Below are positions 18,690-28,527 of a DNA stretch of 64,000 nt, in pieces. The position numbers and the translations under genes are program-made. The stretch is taken from positions 434,001 through 498,000 of the forward strand of contig NZ_AJTZ01000005.1 of assembly GCF_000286075.1 (NCBI RefSeq). Direction: 5' to 3'. This DNA comes from Streptococcus ratti FA-1 = DSM 20564 (GTDB lineage: Bacteria; Bacillota; Bacilli; Lactobacillales; Streptococcaceae). The notes beneath the pieces were generated by a model. It made no database searches. It had not been told where the DNA came from and worked only from the letters and a program-made list of their open reading frames with translations. Each line of letters opens with the position of its first letter. Positions within the stretch are counted from its first letter, which is position 1.

Positions 18690-18965
18690 ATGGCAGTAAA
18701 AATCCGTTTAACTCGTATGGGTTCTAAAAAGAAACCTTTCTATCGTATCAATGTTGCAGATTCACGTTCACCGCGTGACGGCCGCTTCATCGAAACTGTT
18801 GGAACCTACAATCCGCTTGTAGCTGAAAATCAAGTAACCCTTAAAGAAGACCGTATTCTTGAGTGGTTAGGCAATGGCGCTCAACCATCAGATACTGTTC
18901 GTAACATCCTTTCAAAAGCTGGAATTATGCAGAAATTCCATGAAGCTAAATATTCAAAAAAATAA
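18690..18965 (+). CDS. rpsP: 30S ribosomal protein S16
   Basis: A 91-aa S16 protein with the usual [35 protein letters not shown] start and the GTYNPL and [27 protein letters not shown] motifs. It is a structural component of the small subunit. The ATG at 18690 follows AAAAGAG and gives the conserved MAVKI N-terminus; the longer frame from 18651 is ignored. Confidence 0.97.
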   Translation: MAVKIRLTRMGSKKKPFYRINVADSRSPRDGRFIETVGTYNPLVAENQVTLKEDRILEWLGNGAQPSDTVRNILSKAGIMQKFHEAKYSKK

Positions 18966-18983
18966 AGAAGTAAGTAGTTGCCT

Positions 18984-19223
18984 ATGGATACCATTGAAAA
19001 TCTGATTATCGCTATTGTGAAACCTTTGATTTCGCAACCAGATAATTTTACCATTAAAATTGAAGATACACCCGAGTTTTTGGAGTATCATCTTGACTTA
19101 GATTCTAGTGATATTGGCCGAATTATCGGTAAAAAAGGTCGCACCATCACAGCGATAAGATCGATTGTCTATTCGGTTCCAACTCAGGGTAAAAAAGTCA
19201 GACTTGTGATTGATGAAAAGTAG
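18984..19223 (+). CDS. khpA: KH-domain RNA-binding protein KhpA
   Basis: A 79-aa single KH-domain protein with the GxxG loop in [19 protein letters not shown]. KhpA partners with KhpB/EloR and helps control cell elongation and sRNA-level regulation in streptococci. It lies 18 bases after rpsP, a very conserved neighbourhood. Start is set at MDTIENLI; a TTG two codons upstream (18978) is possible, and the ribosome-binding site is weak in either case. Confidence 0.92.
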   Translation: MDTIENLIIAIVKPLISQPDNFTIKIEDTPEFLEYHLDLDSSDIGRIIGKKGRTITAIRSIVYSVPTQGKKVRLVIDEK

Positions 19224-19312
19224 TGACAGCAGTCGCTGCTTTTTTTACATGGCATTGAGAATTATGAAACATGATGCTAAAATAAAAGCAGTAATTTTTT
19301 ATTGGAGAAGAC

Positions 19313-19831
19313 ATGAACTATTTTAATGTTGGAAAAATTGTCAACACTCAAGGACTTCAAGGAGAAGTCCGTGTGTTATCTGTGACGGATTTTGCAGACG
19401 AACGCTTTAAAAAAGGAAGTTGCCTAGCTCTTTTTGATAAAAAAGATCACTTTGTTATGACTGTTGAGATTGCCAGTCACCGTAAACATAAAAATTTTGA
19501 TATTGTCAAATTTAAAGGGCTTTATCATATTAATGATGTTGAAAAATATCGCGATTTCACCCTTAAAGTTGCGAAAGAGGATTTGACGGATCTGGAAGAT
19601 GGCGAATTTTATTATCATGAAATCATTGGACTTGATGTTTACGAGGGTGAGGTTTTGATTGGTCAGGTTAAGGAAATTTTACAGCCAGGTGCCAATGATG
19701 TCTGGGTGGTTAAGCGCAAAGGGAAACGTGATTTGCTGCTGCCATACATTCCCTCAGTTATTTTAAATGTTGATGTGGCAAATGGCCGTATTGATGTCAA
19801 TGTTTTGGAAGGATTAGACGATGAAAATTGA
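19313..19831 (+). CDS. rimM: Ribosome maturation factor RimM
   Basis: A 172-aa 16S processing protein with N-terminal RimM barrel ([25 protein letters not shown]) and C-terminal PRC-barrel ([12 protein letters not shown]...[21 protein letters not shown]). It assists assembly of the 30S head with S19. GGAGAAG precedes the ATG. It overlaps trmD by 11 bases, so the two are coupled. It has its own upstream AT-rich promoter-like sequence (TAAAAT, ~19276). Confidence 0.95.
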   Translation: MNYFNVGKIVNTQGLQGEVRVLSVTDFADERFKKGSCLALFDKKDHFVMTVEIASHRKHKNFDIVKFKGLYHINDVEKYRDFTLKVAKEDLTDLEDGEFYYHEIIGLDVYEGEVLIGQVKEILQPGANDVWVVKRKGKRDLLLPYIPSVILNVDVANGRIDVNVLEGLDDEN

Positions 19832-20543
19832 TATTCTGACGCTCTTTCCAGAGATGTTTGCCCCTTTGCAACATTCGATTGTCGGCAAGGCGCAGGAAAA
19901 AGGTCTCTTAGAAATTAACTATCATAATTTTCGTGAAAATGCAGAGAAGGCCCGCCATGTAGACGATGAACCCTATGGCGGCGGTCAGGGGATGCTTTTG
20001 CGGGCTCAGCCTATTTTTGATACTCTTGATAAGATTGAATCCCCAAATTCGCGTGTTATCCTTTTAGATCCTGCAGGGCGGCGGTTCAGCCAGTCTTATG
20101 CAGAAGACTTAGCGCAAGAAGAAGGAATTATTTTTATTTGCGGTCATTATGAAGGTTATGATGAGCGCATCAAGTCTTTGGTGACTGATGAGATTTCTCT
20201 GGGAGATTTTGTTTTAACTGGCGGTGAGTTGGCTGCTATGACGATTATTGACGCGACCGTCAGACTGATTCCAGAGGTTATCGGCAAGGAAGCCAGTCAT
20301 CAAGATGACAGCTTCTCCTCTGGTCTTTTAGAATATCCCCAGTATACACGTCCTTATGAATATAGGGGTATGAAGGTGCCTGATGTTCTCATGAGCGGTC
20401 ATCATGAAAATATTCGCCTATGGCGCTTAGAGCAAAGTTTGCGCAAAACCTGGGAGTACAGGCCTGATTTGTTGGAGCATTATCATTTTACTGAAGAAGA
20501 AAAGCAGCTTTTAGAAAAAATAAAGAGCGAGGGACTGAGCTGA
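19821..20543 (+). CDS. trmD: tRNA (guanine37-N1)-methyltransferase
   Basis: A 240-aa SPOUT methyltransferase that methylates G37 of tRNAs reading CNN, UGG-type codons and prevents frameshifting. The trefoil-knot motifs are present: [12 protein letters not shown], and [27 protein letters not shown] is the standard start. It overlaps rimM and is followed by the reductase gene after ~98 bases. Confidence 0.96.
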   Translation: MKIDILTLFPEMFAPLQHSIVGKAQEKGLLEINYHNFRENAEKARHVDDEPYGGGQGMLLRAQPIFDTLDKIESPNSRVILLDPAGRRFSQSYAEDLAQEEGIIFICGHYEGYDERIKSLVTDEISLGDFVLTGGELAAMTIIDATVRLIPEVIGKEASHQDDSFSSGLLEYPQYTRPYEYRGMKVPDVLMSGHHENIRLWRLEQSLRKTWEYRPDLLEHYHFTEEEKQLLEKIKSEGLS

Positions 20544-20641
20544 CCTTGATGCCTGTTTGGAAAGTTTGTTTCCTACTCTTTTTATTTGCTGGCTTTCAAT
20601 TGTGCTATAATGGAATTACTTTGTTTATGGAGGAAGAAAAA

Positions 20642-21640
20642 TTGACATCTGAAAAAGATATTTATGATATAACGGTTATCGGCGGCGGCCCCGTCGGTCT
20701 TTTTGCGGCTTTTTATGCTGGTTTGCGCGATGTGCGGGTCAAAATCATTGAAAGTTTGTCTGAACTGGGCGGCCAGCCTGCTGTCTTGTATCCGGAAAAA
20801 GTTATTTACGATATTCCCGGTTTTCCAGCGATTACAGGAGCTAATTTGGTAGACAGTCTTATTGAGCAGACAGAGCGTTTTAAAGATAAGACCAGTATTT
20901 GTCTGAAAGAAGAAGTCAAGACCTTTGAAAAAGAAGGCGATATTTTTACTATTGAGACCAATAAAGGACAGCACTTTTCAAAAGCTATTATTATTGCTTG
21001 CGGAAATGGAGCCTTTGCGCCGCGGCAGCTCGGTCTAGAAAATGAAGAGCGCTATGCTGATTATAATATCTTTTACAATGTTCATAAATTAGATCGGTTT
21101 GCCGGTAAAAAAGTTGTCATTTGCGGCGGTGGTGATTCTGCTGTTGACTGGGCTAATGCCTTAGATAAAATTGCAGAAAGTGTTACTTTAGTGCACCGCC
21201 GTGACGCCTTTCGTGCTCATGAGCATAGTGTGGAAGTTTTGAAAGCTTCCAATGTTACTATTATGACACCTTATCTTCCTTTGGAACTTAAAGGAGACGG
21301 TGAAAAGGTCCAAAGTCTTGTTATTCAAAAAGTAAAATCAGATGAGACTCAGGAACTTGCCCTTGATGATCTCATTGTCAGCTTCGGTTTTTCAACATCC
21401 AATAAAAATCTAAAAAATTGGAATATTGATTACAAACGTTCCAGTATCAATGTATCTCCTGTCTTTCAGACCAGCCAGGAAGGTGTCTATGCTATTGGGG
21501 ATGCAGCTCAGTATGCTGGCAAGGTAGATTTGATTGCGACTGGTTTTGGCGAAGCGCCAACGGCAGTTAATCAAGCTATTCACTACATTTACCCGGATCG
21601 TGACAATCGTGTGGTTCACTCAACGTCATTGATTAAATAG
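20642..21640 (+). CDS. Ferredoxin/flavodoxin-NADP reductase (YumC type)
   Basis: A ~332-aa FAD/NAD(P)H protein of the thioredoxin-reductase-like ferredoxin-NADP reductase type: [25 protein letters not shown] (FAD site), [14 protein letters not shown] (NADP site), and [11 protein letters not shown]. It lacks the CxxC of thioredoxin reductase, supporting the YumC call. The TTG at 20642 is favoured: GGAGG (20629-20633) stands 8 bases before it, and it gives [16 protein letters not shown]. The ATG at 20627 overlaps the SD and would lack its own. Extended -10 TGCTATAAT lies at ~20602-20610. Confidence 0.85.
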   Translation: MTSEKDIYDITVIGGGPVGLFAAFYAGLRDVRVKIIESLSELGGQPAVLYPEKVIYDIPGFPAITGANLVDSLIEQTERFKDKTSICLKEEVKTFEKEGDIFTIETNKGQHFSKAIIIACGNGAFAPRQLGLENEERYADYNIFYNVHKLDRFAGKKVVICGGGDSAVDWANALDKIAESVTLVHRRDAFRAHEHSVEVLKASNVTIMTPYLPLELKGDGEKVQSLVIQKVKSDETQELALDDLIVSFGFSTSNKNLKNWNIDYKRSSINVSPVFQTSQEGVYAIGDAAQYAGKVDLIATGFGEAPTAVNQAIHYIYPDRDNRVVHSTSLIK

Positions 21641-21766
21641 ACGTCAGAATAAAGGAGAAGTAGGATCAAAAAGAGCTAAGAAGCTACAGCTTTTCTGCCT
21701 ACTCCCAGCTGGCTGGCAGACGGATAAAGAAAGTTCACAGAGCCGGCAAAATAATTTAATGAAAAG

Positions 21767-21818
21767 AAAGCGGAGAGAAACCAGTCATTCGAAGAAGGTA
21801 CTTTCTCTCCGCTTTTTT
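21767..21818 (+). terminator. Terminator after the ferredoxin-NADP reductase gene
   Basis: AAAGCGGAGAGAAA (21767-21780) pairs with TTTCTCTCCGCTTT (21802-), followed by a T-run. The gap 21641-22070 also contains an imperfect hairpin with AGTAGG/CCTACT arms (~21658-21710) and the fru promoter; no gene is seen. Confidence 0.8.
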
Positions 21819-22004
21819 ATGCTCAGCAGCCAATCAAAGTAGTTTTCGTCAGTCTTTCTACTTTTAAAAACGTTAAAATAGAACAGACAATAGCAGCAGA
21901 TTTACGATTGGTAGGGGATTGACAGACCGTTTTGCAGGAGCTTTACTATTGTTGCTTACTTTTAAGACCTTTGTTGCTTTTTGAAAGAATTTGGCAGAAA
22001 TTGC

Positions 22005-22053
22005 TTGACAGTTATCCTATGGCAGTATATAATAACAGGTGTAAACGATTTCA
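22005..22053 (+). promoter_or_regulatory. fru operon promoter with overlapping cre site
   Basis: TTGACA (22005-22010), 17 bases, TATAAT (22028-22033). TGTAAACGATTTCA (22040-22053) matches the cre core TGNAANCGNWNNCA at every fixed position and overlaps the predicted start point near 22040, where CcpA would block initiation. Confidence 0.8.
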
Positions 22054-22070
22054 ACAGGAGGTGAGGTCAT

Positions 22071-22814
22071 ATTTTAAAATCTGAACGTAAGCAGATTATC
22101 ATGGAAAAGCTGTCGCAGGAAAATTTTGTAACCTTGGAATTTCTTGTTAGTATTCTTGATACTTCTGAATCGACCGTTCGCAGAGATTTAGACGAGTTAG
22201 CAAGTGAGAAAAAGCTTCACCGTGTTCATGGCGGAGCTGAAAAAAATCATCCCTTACAAGAGGAAGAAACGATTCTGCAAAAATCTATCAAAAACGTTCA
22301 AGCCAAACAGGCCATTGTTCAAAAAGCAGCTGAGATGATTTCTAACGGTGATGTGATCTTTATTGATGCCGGAACGACAACTGAATTGCTCTTAGACCTG
22401 CTGCAGCAGGAAGGACTGACTGTGGTAACCAATTCGATTCACCACGCAGCAAAAATGGTGGAAAAAAACATCAATACCTTGGTTATCGGCGGCTATGTCA
22501 AAAATTCAACAGACGCCAGTATCGGTCAGTTTGCGATTAATCAGCTCAGTCAGCTGAATTTTGATAAAGCTTTTATTGGCATGAATGGTGTTGACTTGCA
22601 TTTCTTGACAACCCCTGATGCAGAAGAGGCAGCTATCAAAAAGACGGTCATTGACAATGCTCAGACGACCTATGCTTTAGTGGATGCTTCAAAAATGGGA
22701 CAGACCTCATTTGTTAAAGTTGATCGGCTGGAAGCAGTGACTATTATCACTAATAAATCGGACAGCCGTATGTTAAAAGAAACGAAGAAAAAAACGAAGG
22801 TGATTGAAGTATGA
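22071..22814 (+). CDS. fruR: DeoR-family fructose operon repressor, apparent ATT start
   Basis: A ~247-aa DeoR-type repressor: N-terminal winged helix (SERKQIIMEKLSQENFV...SESTVRRDLDELASEKKLHRVHGGA) and C-terminal phosphosugar-sensor domain (ISNGDVIFIDAGTTTELLLDLL). The family N-terminus is MLKSERKQ; here the codon in the Met position is ATT at 22071, directly before TTA-AAA-TCT-GAA, and AGGAGGTGA (22056-22064) is placed correctly for it. The first ATG is at 22101, 40 bases from that SD, and would remove ten residues of the DNA-binding domain (giving 237 aa). It overlaps fruK by four bases and presumably senses fructose-1-phosphate. Confidence 0.8.
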   Translation: MLKSERKQIIMEKLSQENFVTLEFLVSILDTSESTVRRDLDELASEKKLHRVHGGAEKNHPLQEEETILQKSIKNVQAKQAIVQKAAEMISNGDVIFIDAGTTTELLLDLLQQEGLTVVTNSIHHAAKMVEKNINTLVIGGYVKNSTDASIGQFAINQLSQLNFDKAFIGMNGVDLHFLTTPDAEEAAIKKTVIDNAQTTYALVDASKMGQTSFVKVDRLEAVTIITNKSDSRMLKETKKKTKVIEV

Positions 22815-23722
22815 TTTATACCGTAACTCTCAATCCTTCCATTGACTTTATCGTCCGCATTGATACTGTAAAAATTGGCAGTGTTAATCGTATGGACAGT
22901 GACGATAAGTTTGTCGGAGGAAAGGGGATTAATGTCAGCCGTATCTTGCAGCGCTTAGGACAAGATAATACTGCAACAGGTTTCATTGGCGGTTTTACCG
23001 GTAGATTTGTTGAAGAAGGCTTGCTTGCTGAAGGTATTAAGACTGATTTTGTTCATGTTGATCAGGACACACGGATCAATGTTAAAATCAAGGCTGATGA
23101 AGAAACCGAGATTAATGGGACAGGCCCCCTTATAAGCGATGAGCAGGTAAAAGCCTTAGAAGCTGTTTTAAGCCAGCTTTCCTCAGAAGATACCGTTGTG
23201 TTTGCAGGAAGTGCTCCGGCCAATCTGGGCAATCAAATCTATAAACGTTTGATTCCGCTTGTCAGACAGACCGGCGCCCAAATCGTGTGTGATTTTGAGG
23301 GACAAACCTTGCTTGACGCTCTGGCTTATCAGCCACTCTTGGTCAAACCCAATAACCATGAGCTGGAAGCTATTTTCGATGTCGAACTGAAAGGATTGAA
23401 TGATGTTGAAAGATATGCGCGTGAGATTTTGGCTAAGGGAGCGCAAAATGTCATCATCTCAATGGCAGGTGACGGTGCTTTATTGGTAACGCCGGAGGCG
23501 GCTTATTTTGCTAAGCCAATTAAGGGACAGGTAAAGAACTCTGTTGGTGCCGGCGATTCCATGGTTGCAGGTTTTACAGGTGAATTTGTTAAGACAGCAG
23601 ATCCTGTAGAAGCTCTCAAATGGGGGGTTGCCTGCGGTACAGCAACAGCTTTTTCAGATGATTTAGCCAGTATTGACTTTATAAAGGAAACTTACAAAAA
23701 AGTAGAGGTAGAAAAAAGATGA
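22811..23722 (+). CDS. fruK: 1-Phosphofructokinase
   Basis: A 303-aa PfkB-family kinase converting fructose-1-phosphate to fructose-1,6-bisphosphate. Family motifs are present: MIYTVTLNPSIDFIVRID, GGKGINVSRILQRLG, and the catalytic DTAGA-like anion hole/base segment VKNSVGAGDSMVAGF (residues ~246-260). It overlaps fruR (ATGA) and fruA (ATGA), so the three genes form a tightly coupled operon. Confidence 0.95.
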   Translation: MIYTVTLNPSIDFIVRIDTVKIGSVNRMDSDDKFVGGKGINVSRILQRLGQDNTATGFIGGFTGRFVEEGLLAEGIKTDFVHVDQDTRINVKIKADEETEINGTGPLISDEQVKALEAVLSQLSSEDTVVFAGSAPANLGNQIYKRLIPLVRQTGAQIVCDFEGQTLLDALAYQPLLVKPNNHELEAIFDVELKGLNDVERYAREILAKGAQNVIISMAGDGALLVTPEAAYFAKPIKGQVKNSVGAGDSMVAGFTGEFVKTADPVEALKWGVACGTATAFSDDLASIDFIKETYKKVEVEKR

Positions 23723-25677
23723 AAATTCAGGACTTACTGAACAAAGACGTGATGTTACTTGATCTTCAGGCAACCACTAAGGAAGCTGTTATTGATGAAA
23801 TGGTTTCAAAGCTGGTCGAAAAAGGTATCGTTACTGATTTTGATACGTTTAAAGCTGGTATCATGAACCGTGAAGCACAGACGTCAACAGGCCTTGGTGA
23901 TGGCATTGCCATGCCCCACAGCAAGAATGCAGCTGTTAAGGAAGCGACTGTCCTTTTTGCTAAATCCAATAAGGGCGTTGATTATGAAGCCCTTGATGGT
24001 GCACCGGTTGATCTTTTCTTTATGATTGCTGCACCAGACGGTGCTAATGATACGCACTTAGCAGCCTTGGCTGAACTGTCTCAGTACCTTTTAAAAGATG
24101 GATTTGCTGATAAATTGCGCCAAGTAACTACTCCTGACGATGTTATCGCTCTCTTTAATGAAACTGAAGAAGAAAAGAAAGAAGAAGCACCAGCTGCACC
24201 GGCAACCGACAATCAAGATTTTATCGTGGCTGTAACAGCTTGTACAACTGGGATTGCCCACACTTATATGGCAGAAGAAGCCCTCAAGAAACAAGCTGCT
24301 GAAATGGGAGTTGCTATTAAGGTTGAAACAAACGGTGCTTCAGGTATCGGCAATAAACTGACTGCTGATGACATTAAGCGTGCCAAAGGTGTTATCATTG
24401 CAGCCGACAAGGCTGTTGAGATGGATCGTTTTGATGGCAAGCCTTTAATTTCACGGCCGGTTGCAGAAGGTATCAAAAAACCAGAAGAGCTAATCAGTAT
24501 AATTCTTGATGATAAGGCTGACACTTATACAGCTGCAGCCGACAGTGCTGCTGTCAGCGATGCTTCTGCTGAAAAGTTAAGCTTGGGTGGTGCCTTCTAC
24601 AAACACCTAATGAGCGGTGTTTCACAGATGCTGCCATTTGTTATCGGTGGCGGTATTGCCATTGCTCTTGCCTTCTTGATTGATAATTTGATGGGAGTTC
24701 CTAAGGATCAGTTATCTAATCTGGGATCTTATCATGAACTGGCTTCTCTTTTCAAAAATGTCGGTAATGCAGCCTTTGAATTTATGCTTCCGATTTTAGC
24801 TGGTTATATTGCCTACTCTATTGCTGAAAAACCTGGTCTGGTTGCCGGTTTTGTTGCCGGTTATATTGCTAAATCCGGTTTGGCTTTTGGTAAGGTTCCA
24901 TTTGCCAGCGGCGGCAAAGAAACTTTGGCTTTAGCAGGAGTCCCTTCTGGTTTTCTGGGTGCCCTTGTAGGTGGTTTTCTTGCAGGCGGAGTTATCTTGC
25001 TTCTTAAGAAACTCTTGACCGGGCTACCGCGCTCACTTGAAGGGGTTAAATCAATCCTTCTTTATCCTTTGTTAGGTGTTTTGGTAACTGGTTTCCTCAT
25101 GCTCTTTGTTAATATTCCGATGGCCAGCATCAATACGGCTCTGAATTCCTTCCTTGAAAACCTCTCAGGCAGCTCAGCTGTTTTGATGGGGCTCTTGGTT
25201 GGCGGCATGATGGCTGTTGACATGGGCGGTCCTGTTAACAAAGCAGCCTATGTATTTGGTACAGGTACATTGGCAGCGACTGTTTCCTCAGGTGGTTCTG
25301 TGGTTATGGCTTCTGTTATGGCCGGAGGTATGGTACCGCCGCTTGCCGTCTTTGTTGCTACGCTGCTCTTCAAAGACAAATTTACCAAAGAAGAACGCGA
25401 TTCTGGCTTAACTAACATTGTTATGGGACTGTCTTTCATTACTGAAGGTGCCATTCCGTTCGGTGCAGCTGACCCAGCGCGTGCGATTCCAAGTTTCATC
25501 GTTGGTTCAGCCCTTACAGGTGCCTTGGTTGGTCTGTCAGGTATCAAATTGATGGCTCCTCATGGCGGAATTTTTGTTATCGCCTTGACCAGCAATGCTT
25601 TGCTTTATCTTTTGTATATCCTCATTGGAGCTGTCGTCTCAGGCATCCTCTTTGGTATGCTTCGCAAGGCAAAGTAA
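23719..25677 (+). CDS. fruA: Fructose-specific PTS enzyme IIABC
   Basis: A 652-aa permease that takes up fructose and forms fructose-1-phosphate. Domains in order: EIIA (1-~150, phosphorylated His67 in AMPHSKN), an acidic/Ala-rich linker (~150-164), EIIB (~167-270, phosphocysteine Cys175 in VTACTTGIAHTYMAEEAL), a linker, and the membrane EIIC domain (~290-652, with GVSQMLPFVIGGGIAIALAFL and MAVDMGGPVNKAAYVFG). It corresponds to FruI of S. mutans. Expression should be induced by fructose through FruR and repressed through the cre site. Confidence 0.95.
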   Translation: MKIQDLLNKDVMLLDLQATTKEAVIDEMVSKLVEKGIVTDFDTFKAGIMNREAQTSTGLGDGIAMPHSKNAAVKEATVLFAKSNKGVDYEALDGAPVDLFFMIAAPDGANDTHLAALAELSQYLLKDGFADKLRQVTTPDDVIALFNETEEEKKEEAPAAPATDNQDFIVAVTACTTGIAHTYMAEEALKKQAAEMGVAIKVETNGASGIGNKLTADDIKRAKGVIIAADKAVEMDRFDGKPLISRPVAEGIKKPEELISIILDDKADTYTAAADSAAVSDASAEKLSLGGAFYKHLMSGVSQMLPFVIGGGIAIALAFLIDNLMGVPKDQLSNLGSYHELASLFKNVGNAAFEFMLPILAGYIAYSIAEKPGLVAGFVAGYIAKSGLAFGKVPFASGGKETLALAGVPSGFLGALVGGFLAGGVILLLKKLLTGLPRSLEGVKSILLYPLLGVLVTGFLMLFVNIPMASINTALNSFLENLSGSSAVLMGLLVGGMMAVDMGGPVNKAAYVFGTGTLAATVSSGGSVVMASVMAGGMVPPLAVFVATLLFKDKFTKEERDSGLTNIVMGLSFITEGAIPFGAADPARAIPSFIVGSALTGALVGLSGIKLMAPHGGIFVIALTSNALLYLLYILIGAVVSGILFGMLRKAK

Positions 25678-25719
25678 AAATAGAGCCTTAAGAGCTCTGT
25701 CAAAAAAGATAAAAAGTAA

Positions 25720-26034
25720 GGGAGTGGGATCAACCCAAAAATTGAAAATTTTGGTTCTCACCGCTCCCTAATTTCTAGGCGGTGACCTGAAACGGTCTCT
25801 CCCCAGACCGTTTCACTCCCACCCCCGCACAGTTGAATCGGTCAGCTCAAGAGCGTAAAACACGAACGAAACTGCCAGTCAACAGTGGTTCATTGGCACT
25901 AAAGTGCCTAATGAACTGTGCAGGGGAAACTCTAGGTTAGCTAAAGCTGACAGAGTTTCTCCCAACCACTGCCTTATGATGTTAAAATGAACTCTAATTG
26001 ATGAGGTTGGACTTTTGGCCCAACCTCTTTTTTT
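25720..26034 (+). repeat. Modular intergenic repeat, copy B, ending in a terminator
   Basis: Begins GGAGTGGGATCAACCC, contains CCCAAAAATTGAAAATTTTG, the hairpin AAACGGTCT...AGACCGTTT, CACTCCCACCCCCGCACAG, and an internal palindromic block GTTCATTGGCAC-taaa-GTGCCTAATGAAC (~25888-25916), then CCCAACCACTGC. Its right end GAGGTTGG-loop-CCAACCTC plus a T-run (26003-26034) is a rho-independent terminator. It fills most of the 596-base fruA-metE gap. Confidence 0.8.
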
Positions 26035-26081
26035 GTGCTAGACTGCAGTTTTGAATTTTAGCAGCTGTGCAATCTTTTTAT

Positions 26082-26130
26082 TATAGTTATTAGCTATAGC
26101 AACCCCTACATATATAGTTTTAAACTATAT
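26082..26130 (+). promoter_or_regulatory. Two palindromic Met boxes upstream of metE
   Basis: ATATAGTTT-T-AAACTATAT (26112-26130) is a perfect inverted repeat matching the streptococcal MET box (TATAGTTTNAAACTATA) bound by the LysR-type regulator MtaR/MetR. A weaker TATAG-TTATTAG-CTATA lies at 26082-26098. The strong box is centred about 75 bases upstream of the predicted start, a normal activator position. Confidence 0.75.
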
Positions 26131-26162
26131 AAAAGCATAAAAAGCTAAAAACCCATAAACTA

Positions 26163-26191
26163 TTGATTTAACAGTAATTATCTAGTATGAT
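26163..26191 (+). promoter_or_regulatory. metE promoter
   Basis: TTGATT (26163-26168), 17 bases, TATGAT (26186-26191). It would give a leader of about 75 bases; no S-box or T-box features are seen. Confidence 0.6.
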
Positions 26192-26273
26192 TTTAATCAA
26201 AATAAAAAAATAGGTTATAGTTATGAGGCGACTGTTTAGGTGCCTCTAAGCTCAAAACTATAAGGAGGATTAA

Positions 26274-28511
26274 ATGACAAAAGTTTCTAATTTGGGTTAT
26301 CCGCGCTTGGGAGAAAATCGTGAATGGAAAAAGCTGATTGAGTCTTACTGGTCAAAGAAAATTAGCCAAGAAGAGCTATTTGCAGGCGCCAAAGCACTGC
26401 GGAAGGATTTTTTGAAAAAGCAGCTGAATGCAGGACTGGACTTAATTCCGGTCGGGGATTTTTCACTTTACGACCAGATTTTGGATTTGTCTATCCAGTT
26501 CAATATCATTCCTAAGCGCTTTGCTAAGGAGGATGCTGACATTGACCTGTATTTTTCTATTGCTCGGGGCAGCAAGGACAATGTTGCTTCTTCCATGAAG
26601 AAATGGTTTAACACTAATTATCATTATATTGTTCCTGAATGGACAAAACAGCGCCCGAAACTTAATAATACTCGTCTTTTGGATCTTTATCTGGAAGCAA
26701 GAGAGATTGTAGGAGATAAAGCTAAACCTGTTATCACTGGTCCCATCACCTATGTGGCACTTTCATCCGGCGTTGAAGATTTTACTGCCGCTGTCAAAAG
26801 TCTTCTGCCGCTCTATAAGCAGGTCTTCAAAGAATTGACTGACGCAGGAGCAGTTTATATTCAGGTTGATGAACCGATTTTTGTGACCGATGAGGGGGCT
26901 GATTATCTTGAAGCAGCAAAAGCTGTTTATGGCTATTTTGCTAAGGAGATTCCGCATGCTAAGTTTATTTTTCAGACTTATTTCGAGGCTCTGGTTGATG
27001 CAGAAAGCTTATCTAAGCTCCCTGTTGCAGCTTTTGGACTTGATTTTGTCCATGGCCTGGAAGAAAATCTCGCAGCTCTGAAAAAGGGGATTTTCAAAAA
27101 TAAGGAAATCTTTGCCGGTGTGATTGACGGCCGCAATATTTGGAGTTCTGATTTTGTCAAAATCGCTGAACTCTTACAGACAATCAAAGAAAATGCTGCT
27201 GAAATAACCGTCCAGCCTTCCTGTTCGCTTTTGCATGTGCCTGTGACTGCTAAAAATGAGACAGATTTAAAAGCTGTTTTGTTAAATGGCTTAGCTTTTG
27301 CTGATGAAAAATTACAGGAAGTTAAGCTTCTGGCAGAAAAGCTGGACGGCCGAGAAAGGCCTGCCTACAGGGAGCATATCTCCCATTTTGAAGCTCTTCA
27401 GGCCGCTGATTTCAGAAATGTTGAGTTGGAAAATCTTGAAGATGTACCGACTGAACGAAGCAGTAGCTTTGAAAAAAGACGTCAGCTGCAGCAGGACAAA
27501 TTGCATCTGCCGCTTTTACCAACGACAACGATAGGTTCTTTTCCGCAGTCGCAGGAAATCCGGCGGACGCGTTTGGCTTGGAAGCGTGGTAAGATAAGCG
27601 ACGAAGATTATCAGGCCTTTATAAATGCTGAGATCGAACGCTGGATTCGCATTCAAGAGGACTTGGATCTTGATGTTTTGGTTCACGGCGAATTTGAGCG
27701 GGTTGATATGGTCGAATTCTTTGGTCAGCAGCTAGCAGGTTTTGCCACGACAAAACTGGGCTGGGTTCAGTCTTACGGTTCTCGGGCTGTGAAACCGCCT
27801 ATTATTTACGGTGATGTCCAGCATATAAAACCCTTGACTGTCCGTGAAACTGTTTATGCGCAGAGTCTTACGGATCGGCCGGTCAAGGGAATGCTAACGG
27901 GGCCGATTACCATTACCAACTGGTCCTTTGAACGAACAGATATTCCGCGCAGACAGCTCTTTGAACAGATTGGTCTGGCTATCAAAGACGAAATCAAGCT
28001 TCTGGAAGATGCTGGTATTGCTATTATTCAAGTCGATGAGGCAGCGCTCCGCGAAGGACTGCCGCTGCGCAAGTCTAAGCAAAAAGCTTACCTCGATGAT
28101 GCCGTTCGGGCCTTTCATATAGCGACATCGTCTGTCAAGGATGAAACGCAGATCCATACGCATATGTGCTATTCCAAATTTGATGAAATCATTGATTCCA
28201 TTCGGGCTCTTGATGCGGATGTTATTTCCATTGAAACCAGCCGCAGTCATGGTGATATTATTGAATCTTTTGAGACTGCTGTTTATCCGCTGGGTATCGG
28301 TCTAGGTGTCTATGATATTCACTCACCGCGCGTGCCCTCTCAAGAAGAAGTTGTTGCTAATATCGAAAGACCTCTGCATAAACTTTCTCCTAAGCAATTC
28401 TGGGTCAATCCTGATTGTGGGCTGAAAACCAGACAGGAGCCTGAAACTATTACAGCTCTCAAAGTTTTGGTCGCAGCGACCAAGGAAGTTCGTCAAAAAT
28501 TGGGAAATTAA
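26274..28511 (+). CDS. metE: Cobalamin-independent methionine synthase
   Basis: A 745-aa MetE, which transfers a methyl group from 5-methyltetrahydrofolate triglutamate to homocysteine. Two related barrels: N-terminal (1-~375) and catalytic C-terminal (~410-745). Zinc ligands are in HTHMCYSKF and [26 protein letters not shown] starts the C-terminal barrel. AAGGAGG precedes the ATG. It pairs with the downstream MetF-like gene and is under Met-box control. It needs no B12, although a B12-dependent ethanolamine pathway is present in the same genome. Confidence 0.95.
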   Translation: MTKVSNLGYPRLGENREWKKLIESYWSKKISQEELFAGAKALRKDFLKKQLNAGLDLIPVGDFSLYDQILDLSIQFNIIPKRFAKEDADIDLYFSIARGSKDNVASSMKKWFNTNYHYIVPEWTKQRPKLNNTRLLDLYLEAREIVGDKAKPVITGPITYVALSSGVEDFTAAVKSLLPLYKQVFKELTDAGAVYIQVDEPIFVTDEGADYLEAAKAVYGYFAKEIPHAKFIFQTYFEALVDAESLSKLPVAAFGLDFVHGLEENLAALKKGIFKNKEIFAGVIDGRNIWSSDFVKIAELLQTIKENAAEITVQPSCSLLHVPVTAKNETDLKAVLLNGLAFADEKLQEVKLLAEKLDGRERPAYREHISHFEALQAADFRNVELENLEDVPTERSSSFEKRRQLQQDKLHLPLLPTTTIGSFPQSQEIRRTRLAWKRGKISDEDYQAFINAEIERWIRIQEDLDLDVLVHGEFERVDMVEFFGQQLAGFATTKLGWVQSYGSRAVKPPIIYGDVQHIKPLTVRETVYAQSLTDRPVKGMLTGPITITNWSFERTDIPRRQLFEQIGLAIKDEIKLLEDAGIAIIQVDEAALREGLPLRKSKQKAYLDDAVRAFHIATSSVKDETQIHTHMCYSKFDEIIDSIRALDADVISIETSRSHGDIIESFETAVYPLGIGLGVYDIHSPRVPSQEEVVANIERPLHKLSPKQFWVNPDCGLKTRQEPETITALKVLVAATKEVRQKLGN

Positions 28512-28527
28512 GTCAAGGAGAGTGTCC

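Noticed and set aside
22061..22084. A GTG at 22061 as an alternative fruR or leader-peptide start
   Set aside because: It is out of frame with fruR and gives only a few codons before TGA; it overlaps the Shine-Dalgarno.
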